From the NCBI GenBank assembly GCA_001796415.1, contig MGML01000053.1, forward strand, positions 3,226 to 8,342: a stretch of DNA of 5,117 bases, read 5' to 3'. The DNA comes from Chloroflexi bacterium RBG_13_46_14 (GTDB taxonomy: Bacteria > Chloroflexota > Dehalococcoidia > Dehalococcoidales > UBA2162). Shown one piece after another: positions 1 through 5,049 of this stretch. A program made the position numbers and the translations under genes. The notes under the pieces were generated by a model. That model was not told where the DNA came from, searched no databases, and was given only the letters and a program-made list of their open reading frames with translations. The number at the start of each line of letters is the position of its first letter. The stretch's first letter is position 1.

Positions 1-409
1 TGTCGAATCTACGGAAACACCTTCTGGAATATATACCGTAGATCCTGTACTCTCTAACACGTCCAAGCTTTATGAAGGAAAAGAACTTGCCGAAGTAATA
101 CGTCTCATGATAGAGATAGCCGGCGGTATGGTAACGGGTATCCCGTCACAGAAAGATTTCGATAATCCGGAAATTGGTCCTCTCCTGCACAAGTACCTCA
201 AGGGTGTCGACGGTGTTTCTACCGAGGACAGAGTACGGATATTCAGACTTATAGAGAAACTAGCCTTCGAAAGCCGTGATATCGTCTCCAACATTCATGG
301 CGCCGGCTCTCCCGAGACACACCGTATGACTATCCTCAACAACGCGAATATCGAACAAAAGAAGAAATACGCCAAGAAACTCGCCGGCATCAAAGAAGGA
401 GAAAAGTAA
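1..409 (+). CDS. 4-hydroxybutyryl-CoA dehydratase-like protein, C-terminal part (5' end outside window)
   Basis: The last 135 codons of a gene that enters from the left; the first complete codon is at base 2 and the stop is TAA 407-409. The visible part resembles the C-terminal helical domain of the 4-hydroxybutyryl-CoA dehydratase / 4-hydroxyphenylacetate 3-hydroxylase (HpaB) superfamily: an IAGGMVTGIPSQKDF stretch, a 'KYLKGVDGVSTEDRVRIFRLIE' type helix, then IHGAGSPETHR and a Lys-rich tail. The IHGAGSP and PSxKDF patterns are closer to the dehydratase branch than to the hydroxylases. Known members are cytosolic FAD and [4Fe-4S] enzymes that turn 4-hydroxybutyryl-CoA into crotonyl-CoA in aminobutyrate or succinate fermentation and in the 4-hydroxybutyrate carbon cycles. 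The cluster-binding Cys/His residues lie upstream of the window, so catalytic competence cannot be judged. A terminator follows 20 bp later, so this is the last gene of its transcript. Confidence 0.82.
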   Translation, partial: VESTETPSGIYTVDPVLSNTSKLYEGKELAEVIRLMIEIAGGMVTGIPSQKDFDNPEIGPLLHKYLKGVDGVSTEDRVRIFRLIEKLAFESRDIVSNIHGAGSPETHRMTILNNANIEQKKKYAKKLAGIKEGEK

Positions 410-429
410 CCAACCTGGTTTATTGATTA

Positions 430-467
430 AAGAAGCTGTCCGACAAGGTGGACGGCTTCTTTTTTTA
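430..467 (+). terminator. Rho-independent terminator after the dehydratase-like gene
   Basis: A 12-bp stem (AAGAAGCTGTCC at 430-441 against GGACGGCTTCTT at 450-461, one T-G wobble) with an 8-nt loop, followed by a T run to base 466. It begins 20 bp after the TAA stop and isolates the upstream gene from the serpin. Confidence 0.9.
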
Positions 468-474
468 TCTCTCC

Positions 475-503
475 TAACCAAAACCGGTTCCGTACGTTAT
501 AAT
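475..503 (+). promoter_or_regulatory. Probable promoter of the serpin gene
   Basis: A perfect TATAAT -10 box lies at 498-503. At 17-bp spacing the -35 is only TAACCA (475-480), a 3 of 6 match, so the promoter may be weak or activator-dependent. The spacer holds two small perfect palindromes, AACCGGTT (482-489) and CGTACG (491-496). The predicted transcript start near base 510 gives a short leader of about 26 nt before the ATG at 536. Confidence 0.55.
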
Positions 504-535
504 TGGTGAATATGATAAACTCGGGAGGAAACAGA

Positions 536-1819
536 ATGAAAAAAACACTGGTATCCATACTGATTACTCTATCGCTGGTGCTGCCGCTGGCAGGTTGTAC
601 CGGTACAGCATCAGCCGGATTGGTTGAATCGGATAAAGAAAGGATTAAATCTCCTGACGTAAGTTCGGCTGATGAAGCTGCCCTGGTTAACGGAAATACC
701 GCCTTTGCATTCGACCTATTCCAGGCACTCAGGAATGAGGACGGCAATGTCTTTTATTCTCCACACAGTATTTCACTTGCTCTGGCGATGACCTGCGCAG
801 GAGCCCGTGGTGAGACAGCCCAGCAGATGGCAGATACACTTCACTTCGACCTTGCACAGGATAATCTCCATCCGGCGTTTAACTATCTTGATATGGAACT
901 TGGTAAACGAGGTGAAGGAGCCCAGGGAAAAGATGATGAAGGTTTCCGTCTTAACATCGTTAACGCTATCTGGGGACAGAAAAATTACAGCTTCCTTGCT
1001 GAATTTCTGGATACTCTAGCAGAAAATTACGGAGCCGGTCTGAGAGTACTTGATTTCGTAAATGAGACGGAGAAGTCACGCATTACCATTAATGACTGGG
1101 TCAGTGATGAAACAGAGGGGCGGATAAAGGATCTTATCCCGGAGGGGCAACTGGACGCAGCTACCCGGCTGGTACTTACCAACGCCATCTATTTCAATGC
1201 CGCCTGGCAGTACCAGTTCGAAGAAAGCCTGACTTCCGATAGCCTGTTTCACCTGCTGAACGGAGAAGACGTAACCATTCGTATGATGAAGCAGACGGAG
1301 TCGTTCGGCTATACCAACAGTGAAGGCTACCAGGCTGTAGAACTGCACTATGATGGAGGTGAACTCTCCATGGTCATCCTGCTGCCCGATGCAGGACAGT
1401 ATGAATTATTTGAAGAACAATTAACCGCTGAAAAGGCCGATGGGATTATAAATAATCTGGAAAAGAGTCAGGTTGTCCTGTCCATGCCTAAATTTGAATT
1501 CGAATCTGAATTTAAAATGAAAGATACACTCTCCGCAATGGGTATGCCGGTGGCATTCAGCCCTAGTGCTGATTTCTCAGGAATGACCGGCGCACAGGAC
1601 CTGTATATAGACCAGGTTATACACAAGGCGTTCGTCTCGGTGGATGAAGCAGGCACGGAAGCAGCCGCAGCGACCGCTGTAGACATGAAACTCACGTCGA
1701 TGCCTGCGGAACCGGTAACAGTCACCGTTGACCGCCCCTTCATCTTCTTCATTCGTGACATCGAAACCAGCGCGATACTTTTCGTCGGACGTGTTTTGAA
1801 TCCTTCCGACCAGGATTAG
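536..1819 (+). CDS. Serpin-family protease inhibitor, secreted lipoprotein
   Basis: A 427-residue serpin, near usual family length once the signal is removed. Residues 1-20 are a lipoprotein signal (MKK, hydrophobic core, LAG) with the lipobox Cys at 21, so the mature protein should be lipid-anchored outside the membrane; residues about 22-45 form a polar tether. Serpin landmarks follow in order: helix B region NVFYSPHSIS (71-80), the breach/shutter stretch LTNAIYFNAAW (214-224), the reactive-loop hinge EAGTEAAAATA (371-381) and the C-terminal signature DRPFIFFIRD (399-408). The hinge has Gly at P15, Thr at P14 and Ala at P12-P9, the pattern of inhibitory serpins that trap serine (sometimes cysteine) proteases. 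Aligning loop lengths with alpha-1-antitrypsin puts P1-P1' at Thr387-Ser388. The ATG at 536 is preferred because GGGAGGA (523-529) sits 6 nt upstream and MKK begins a clean signal; an in-frame TTG at 503 overlaps the -10 box. The target could be a foreign or self extracytoplasmic protease; the sequence does not say which. Confidence 0.95.
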   Translation: MKKTLVSILITLSLVLPLAGCTGTASAGLVESDKERIKSPDVSSADEAALVNGNTAFAFDLFQALRNEDGNVFYSPHSISLALAMTCAGARGETAQQMADTLHFDLAQDNLHPAFNYLDMELGKRGEGAQGKDDEGFRLNIVNAIWGQKNYSFLAEFLDTLAENYGAGLRVLDFVNETEKSRITINDWVSDETEGRIKDLIPEGQLDAATRLVLTNAIYFNAAWQYQFEESLTSDSLFHLLNGEDVTIRMMKQTESFGYTNSEGYQAVELHYDGGELSMVILLPDAGQYELFEEQLTAEKADGIINNLEKSQVVLSMPKFEFESEFKMKDTLSAMGMPVAFSPSADFSGMTGAQDLYIDQVIHKAFVSVDEAGTEAAAATAVDMKLTSMPAEPVTVTVDRPFIFFIRDIETSAILFVGRVLNPSDQD

Positions 1820-1865
1820 TCGGGTTCAACTGTACACTTAATCACACCCGTTAGCACTTCTCTTT

Positions 1866-1901
1866 CGGGTTCCGGATTTGTCCGGAACCCGTTTCTTTTT
1901 T
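1866..1901 (+). terminator. Rho-independent terminator after the serpin gene
   Basis: A perfect 11-bp stem, CGGGTTCCGGA (1866-1876) and TCCGGAACCCG (1881-1891), with a TTTG loop and a T-rich tail (1892-1901). It lies 46 bp past the serpin TAG stop and makes the serpin a single-gene transcript. Confidence 0.95.
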
Positions 1902-1993
1902 GGGTCTTTATTTATTCACTAATTTATTGCTTTTTCATTTCAACTCTAAATGAAAGTCAGGAAGGTAATTTATGGAAATATCCGATTCATCCC

Positions 1994-2022
1994 TTGACAT
2001 TATTCTCACCAGAAACTAAACT
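1994..2022 (+). promoter_or_regulatory. Promoter of the Cse60-like small gene
   Basis: A perfect TTGACA -35 (1994-1999), 17-bp spacer and TAAACT -10 (2017-2022, 4 of 6). The predicted start near 2029 leaves about 33 nt before the gene, which includes its strong ribosome binding site. Confidence 0.65.
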
Positions 2023-2061
2023 CAGAATTCAAGGATATTTGCTGCGTACAGGAGGAGAATG

Positions 2062-2298
2062 ATGTTTAGCAAACCGCTAAGGGCGATCAACACAGAAGTA
2101 ATGGTATTCACCAGTTCCGAATTCAATAATGAAGTTGTGGATTTCCAGGAAGGGGTCAACTCCTGGCTGAAAGCACAGCCGGATAATATTGTTGTTGAAG
2201 ATATCATATATAACCACTGCGGTGTCAGTTCTCGTGGCAAAGACATATTCTCGATGGTGATTATATCCAGGCCGGCATTCAAAAAGGAACTGGATTAG
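2062..2298 (+). CDS. Small protein resembling Cse60 (Spore_Cse60 / DUF2758-like)
   Basis: A 78-residue cytosolic protein with no signal peptide or membrane segment. The order beta strand (EVMVFTSS, residues 12-19), amphipathic helix ending in VNSWLKAQP, strand IVVEDIIYNHC, then a final strand FSMVIISR matches my memory of the Cse60 family, in which a short strand, an 'xINxWLxE' helix, a 'VxDIxY' strand and a terminal 'xxALIIY' strand occur. Cse60 is known in Bacillus as a sporulation-expressed protein of unknown biochemical role; homologous small proteins also occur in bacteria that do not sporulate, so no sporulation role is inferred. Two adjacent ATGs exist (2059 and 2062); AGGAGGAG (2050-2057) favours the second by spacing. 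There is a good promoter upstream and no clear hairpin downstream. The gene call is firm; the family is tentative. Confidence 0.7.
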   Translation: MFSKPLRAINTEVMVFTSSEFNNEVVDFQEGVNSWLKAQPDNIVVEDIIYNHCGVSSRGKDIFSMVIISRPAFKKELD

Positions 2299-2334
2299 AG
2301 TTAAAAATCCTCCTGATATACGTGTTCTGGTATA

Positions 2335-2363
2335 TTGCATATCAAATATGTTTTTCGTATAAT
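2335..2363 (+). promoter_or_regulatory. Probable promoter of the zinc-ribbon gene
   Basis: TTGCAT (2335-2340, the TTG part conserved), a 17-bp spacer and a perfect TATAAT (2358-2363). The start would fall near 2370, giving a leader of about 104 nt before the preferred TTG start. That leader contains the inverted repeat AATACC (2402-2407) / GGTATT (2421-2426) and the direct repeat TATCAGGT (2379-2386, 2416-2423), neither of which has a known meaning. Confidence 0.6.
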
Positions 2364-2473
2364 AGCTCTAAGGTTTAGTATCAGGTTGTCAAATACTCTT
2401 AAATACCACTACAAATATCAGGTATTGGATGGCCAAGACTCTAACCAAATTTTTGAAGAGAGGAGGTCATCCA

Positions 2474-2782
2474 TTGAGCTTCGAGGATAAAGTGCTCCAA
2501 TGCTCAGACTGCGGCCAGGATTTCACCTTTACCGCCGGCGAGCAGGAGTTTTACGCCTCCCGTGGTTTCCAGAATGAGCCTAAACGGTGCCCCGAATGTC
2601 GCAAGACAAGAAAAGCACAACGTTACGGCGATAGTGGATACGGCGGTGGATACAAAGCACCGAGAAAGATGTTCCCGGTTGTTTGCGCCCAGTGTGGAGT
2701 TGAAACCGAAGTACCTTTCGAACCTCGTGAGGATCGACCTGTTTATTGCAGCGACTGCTACAATAAGATCAAAGCCGAGTAA
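2474..2782 (+). CDS. Small double zinc-ribbon protein
   Basis: A 102-residue cytosolic protein starting MSFEDKVLQCSDCG. It carries two four-cysteine zinc sites: Cys10, Cys13, Cys39 and Cys42 with the conserved core FTFTAGEQEFYASRGF and NEPKRCPECR, and Cys71, Cys74, Cys92 and Cys95 with PVVCAQCG and RPVYCSDCY. A Gly/Tyr/Arg-rich linker (about residues 44-65) joins them. This matches the widespread 'probable zinc-ribbon' small proteins common in Chloroflexota; their function is unknown, and nucleic-acid or protein binding is only a guess. The TTG at 2474 is chosen because a perfect AGGAGGT (2461-2467) sits 6 nt before it and family members begin with a MSFxDK-like N-terminus. An in-frame ATG at 2429 would add 15 residues (MAKTLTKFLKRGGHP) but has no good ribosome site. 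A strong hairpin follows the stop. Confidence 0.88.
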   Translation: MSFEDKVLQCSDCGQDFTFTAGEQEFYASRGFQNEPKRCPECRKTRKAQRYGDSGYGGGYKAPRKMFPVVCAQCGVETEVPFEPREDRPVYCSDCYNKIKAE

Positions 2783-2799
2783 GTAAATCGGAACAAAAG

Positions 2800-2849
2800 A
2801 AAAACATACATAGGTTCGAGCTACTCGACCTATGTATGTTTTTTGTTTT
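2800..2849. terminator. Bidirectional terminator between convergent zinc-ribbon and MFS genes
   Basis: A long near-perfect stem: bases 2800-2820 (AAAAACATACATAGG then TTCGAG) pair with 2824-2844 (CTCGA, CCTATGTATG, T run) around a CTA loop, with one bulged T. An A run precedes and a T run follows, so it can end transcripts from both sides: the zinc-ribbon gene (stop at 2782) and the - strand transporter (stop at 2861). Confidence 0.92.
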
Positions 2850-2860
2850 ACGGACAATTT

Positions 2861-4063
2861 TTAAGTGTTTTGTTTTATTATTCCCCTTAAAAAATATACG
2901 CAGGCCAGAGTTACTACCACTGAAGTCAAAGCAGCTATGTTGAAACAAACCTCGAAACTATAATTATCCAGAATCCAACCCATTATCGGCGCGAATACCG
3001 CTCCGGTATACTGCATGGTGAAATAATATACTCCATATATCGTAGACCGGTGTTTGGCAGATGCCTGCGCCATTATAAATACCTCTGATACCGGCATCCT
3101 GAAAGCATTATTTACTCCCATAATAAACAGAATTGCGTAGAATCCAAACCCTAGAGAGGGGAACTGTACCAGGTATACCAGGATGCCACTTAGCAGGCTG
3201 GTGGTTATTATAATAGGTATACTGCCGAATTTATCTGAAATATACCCTCCAACCGGACCTGCCCACAGTCCTGAGAAGAAGACTATCGACAAGAGTGAAG
3301 CTGCCGTCTGATCACTGGCACCTAAAATATCTCTCGCGTATAGAGTAAGGAATGCCATAATAGACATTCCTGCTCCACCGCCAAGGACACTCATTACCAG
3401 AAAAGCAATCAGGCGTCTCTTGCTACCTGGTACCGGCGGGGTTTCCTCCGCTGCTGCCGGTTTCTCCGCATCTGCGACCTGTTTTTTTACATCATATCGT
3501 CTCAGGTACCAGAAAAAATACAAACCGAATATGGCAGTCGGTGCCGCCATCCACAGGAACGAACCACGCCATCCCCAGGTACTTGCCGTTGCCCCGGCAA
3601 TAATCGGCCCCAGGAAGAAACTCGCGTTCCCTCCTATCAGGTGAAATCCCAGAGCCCTGCCTCGCTGCTGTTCCGGGATCGACTTGGATATAAGCGGTGT
3701 CGCCGCGGGATGATAACCGCCGGCCAGTAATCCCATTATAACCAGGCACACCAGCAGCATAACGAAGGTCTGAGATAAGCCCACCAGTACACCCGCTATC
3801 GCGACACCAAGAATACCTACGGTAATCAGTATTCGCGGTCCCACGCGATCCGCGAAGAATCCCGCCGGTAACTGCCCTGCTCCGTTTGCCAGGGCGAAAG
3901 CTGTTGTCACGAATGATGCCCGGGTGTAAGTCAGGCTGAATTCTTTCTGAATATATACTAAGAGAGGTGAAGGTAAAGCCGTTAATAAATGATGGACACA
4001 GTGCGCTACAATGAAAAACGGCAGCGAAGTGAAAAGAAACGATCGTTTTTTCTTTTCTACTAT
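2861..4063 (-). CDS. Major facilitator superfamily (MFS) transporter, non-canonical or lost start codon
   Basis: A membrane transporter of about 400 residues, the normal MFS size, with many hydrophobic segments consistent with 12 helices. Motif A, GFFADRVGPR, lies at residues 68-77 between helices 2 and 3, and its weaker repeat GGYISDKFG at 272-280 opens the second half; a polar Ala/Pro/Glu/Lys loop (about 188-217) joins the halves. The only canonical start, GTG at 3910, would remove helix 1. The frame remains open upstream to a TGA at 4078-4076 and encodes a plausible amphipathic start plus helix 1 (KKKRSFLFTSLPFF ... LLTALPSPLL) and then the usual polar stretch. No ATG, GTG or TTG occurs there. 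I place the start at ATA 4063-4061 because AAAGGA lies 7 nt upstream; ATC just before it is an alternative. The substrate cannot be read from the sequence. The upstream TetR gene on the same strand suggests regulated drug or metabolite efflux. Confidence 0.85.
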   Translation of the reverse strand: MVEKKKRSFLFTSLPFFIVAHCVHHLLTALPSPLLVYIQKEFSLTYTRASFVTTAFALANGAGQLPAGFFADRVGPRILITVGILGVAIAGVLVGLSQTFVMLLVCLVIMGLLAGGYHPAATPLISKSIPEQQRGRALGFHLIGGNASFFLGPIIAGATASTWGWRGSFLWMAAPTAIFGLYFFWYLRRYDVKKQVADAEKPAAAEETPPVPGSKRRLIAFLVMSVLGGGAGMSIMAFLTLYARDILGASDQTAASLLSIVFFSGLWAGPVGGYISDKFGSIPIIITTSLLSGILVYLVQFPSLGFGFYAILFIMGVNNAFRMPVSEVFIMAQASAKHRSTIYGVYYFTMQYTGAVFAPIMGWILDNYSFEVCFNIAALTSVVVTLACVYFLRGIIKQNT

Positions 4064-4146
4064 GATGGTATCCTTTCAGGAAATCACATGGTTTTGTGCT
4101 TACTTACTGGTAGCAAACATGCGAGCGAACCGAGTATTTCCAGTAT

Positions 4147-4176
4147 GGATTAACAGAGATTATAGATGATTAATCC
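4147..4176. promoter_or_regulatory. Candidate TetR operator over the MFS promoter
   Basis: Perfect inverted repeat GGATTAA (4147-4153) and TTAATCC (4170-4176) with a 16-bp centre. Its axis (4161.5) coincides with the axis of the -10 box at 4159-4164, so a bound dimer would block the promoter. The 30-bp size suits TetR-family operators. That the neighbouring TetR protein binds it is an inference. Confidence 0.5.
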
Positions 4177-4187
4177 TGAAAAGACAA
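4159..4187 (-). promoter_or_regulatory. Promoter of the MFS transporter
   Basis: Read on the - strand: TTGTCT (4187-4182, 4 of 6), a 17-bp spacer, and a perfect TATAAT (4164-4159). Transcription should begin near 4152 and leave a leader of about 89 nt. It lies in the 161-bp gap after the TetR gene, so the transporter can be expressed independently; no terminator separates the two, so read-through from the TetR gene is also possible. Confidence 0.7.
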
Positions 4188-4224
4188 ATACTTTAACGGG
4201 CAGGTAATTTATATTATGTCAAGT

Positions 4225-4839
4225 CTAGTTATTCAACTCAGGTCTGTCACCCGTATCCACGAGTCCGTAGAGAATAAGTTCATTAAGCTCACGAACGATC
4301 CTGGGATATGATTCTTCATCGGTGTATAACCTGGTACTTGAAGATATTCCGCTTTTTAATATCTCAAGGTAAATAATGAGTGTTTGGTCCGATATGTCTT
4401 TACCAAGGCAACCTTCTCTTTTTCCTTCTTCAAACAGGTCTAGCGTCATTTTCATCGCTTCCTGTTCGAATTCTTCGTATATGGAAGGTTTGAAGACACT
4501 GTTATCCCGAAGGACCAATGGCGTTAATACTCCTTTGAATTGTGAAGCGACTTCAACTTTACTGAATACAATTTCTTTGATTTTTTCTTTAAAAGTACCC
4601 TCACTATAAATGATCTTTTTATAGTTTTCCATCATCAATCCTAATTGATGCCTGATCACTTCATATACAAGATTATCTTTGTTTCCGTAATGATTATAGA
4701 TTGTAACCGGTGAAACATTTGCTTTGACGGCAATATCATTGATGCTTACTTTTTTAAAACCATACTGCATAAAAAGTTCGAGCGCCGCCCGGATTATACT
4801 TTCTTTCTTCTGTTCTTTTCTTCTCTTGAATCCGTTCAT
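4225..4839 (-). CDS. TetR/AcrR-family transcriptional regulator
   Basis: A 204-residue regulator of typical TetR length. The N-terminal helix KESIIRAALELFMQYGF (residues 12-28) is followed by the helix-turn-helix VSINDIAVKANVSPVTIYNHYGNKDNL (31-57), the classic TetR DNA-binding pattern with recognition helix around 43-51. Residues from about 60 on form a helical ligand-binding and dimer domain too variable to name an inducer. The ATG at 4839 is the first start after an in-frame TAG (4845-4843), and any later start would cut into the DNA-binding domain; the ribosome site is weak (GGTAG-like). It lies upstream of, and in the same direction as, the MFS gene, so it most likely represses that transporter. 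The gene is visibly richer in A and T than the transporter and serpin, which may reflect separate acquisition. No terminator follows the stop. Confidence 0.93.
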   Translation of the reverse strand: MNGFKRRKEQKKESIIRAALELFMQYGFKKVSINDIAVKANVSPVTIYNHYGNKDNLVYEVIRHQLGLMMENYKKIIYSEGTFKEKIKEIVFSKVEVASQFKGVLTPLVLRDNSVFKPSIYEEFEQEAMKMTLDLFEEGKREGCLGKDISDQTLIIYLEILKSGISSSTRLYTDEESYPRIVRELNELILYGLVDTGDRPELNN

Positions 4840-4873
4840 GTTCTACCAACCATATTTTGTATTATTTGTAGCA

Positions 4874-4903
4874 ATTATATACAAAAAGTATTGACAAAGT
4901 CAA
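4874..4903 (-). promoter_or_regulatory. Promoter of the TetR-family gene
   Basis: Read on the - strand: TTGACT (4903-4898, 5 of 6), an 18-bp spacer and a perfect TATAAT (4879-4874). The start would be near 4867, leaving a leader of about 28 nt before the ATG at 4839. Confidence 0.7.
4891..4903. promoter_or_regulatory. Palindrome shared by the two divergent -35 boxes
   Basis: TTGAC-AAA-GTCAA is a perfect inverted repeat formed by the two back-to-back -35 elements. It may be just the consequence of two consensus -35 boxes meeting, or an operator for autoregulation. It shares no obvious sequence with the GGATTAA repeat over the MFS promoter. Confidence 0.4.
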
Positions 4904-4919
4904 ATCTTGCCTGTATTAT
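4891..4919 (+). promoter_or_regulatory. Divergent + strand promoter
   Basis: A perfect TTGACA (4891-4896), 17-bp spacer and TATTAT (4914-4919, 5 of 6). Its -35 box abuts the -35 of the opposite promoter for the TetR gene. It points to the right edge, where a + strand gene may begin; transcription would start near 4926. Confidence 0.6.
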
Positions 4920-4946
4920 ATGTACTTAATGAATACATTTACTTCA

Positions 4947-4958
4947 ATATTTAAATAT
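4947..4958. repeat. AT-only 12-bp perfect palindrome in the control region
   Basis: ATATTTAAATAT is fully self-complementary and lies downstream of the + strand promoter, where a bound protein could hinder transcription. The surrounding DNA is very AT-rich, so chance is a real explanation. Confidence 0.3.
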
Positions 4959-5049
4959 AATATTCTTCATATATTCCTTCCGCCTCCTTTTAAGGATTTG
5001 CTGTTAACTATTTCGAACTAACTCAGTAAATTTTGAAAGGGGAAAAACT

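Noticed and set aside
1468..1761. Antisense open frame of 97 codons inside the serpin gene
   Set aside because: It mirrors the well-supported serpin frame, has no family features and no ribosome site.
2077..2340. Antisense frames opposite the Cse60-like gene
   Set aside because: The + strand frame has a promoter and a strong ribosome site; the antisense frames have neither.
2326..2350. Short hairpins (ATATAC/GTATAT, CATAT/ATATG) as a terminator for the Cse60-like gene
   Set aside because: Stems are only 5-6 bp of A and T with no proper T tract, and they overlap the next promoter.
2504..2857. Antisense open frame of 117 codons over the zinc-ribbon gene
   Set aside because: It lies opposite a conserved cysteine-patterned gene and runs through the terminator hairpin; its sequence shows no recognisable domain.
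2861..3910. Short MFS model starting at GTG 3910
   Set aside because: It deletes transmembrane helix 1 although the upstream frame encodes it intact; GTG is an internal valine in the middle of a helix-2 segment.
4194..4222. TTGACA on the - strand (4222-4217) just after the TetR stop as the MFS promoter
   Set aside because: No acceptable -10 box at 16-18 bp; the TTGTCT-N17-TATAAT pair at 4187-4159 is much better.
4956..4961. A perfect TATAAT on the + strand
   Set aside because: No -35-like hexamer at the right distance, and the local sequence is nearly all A and T, so a chance match is likely.
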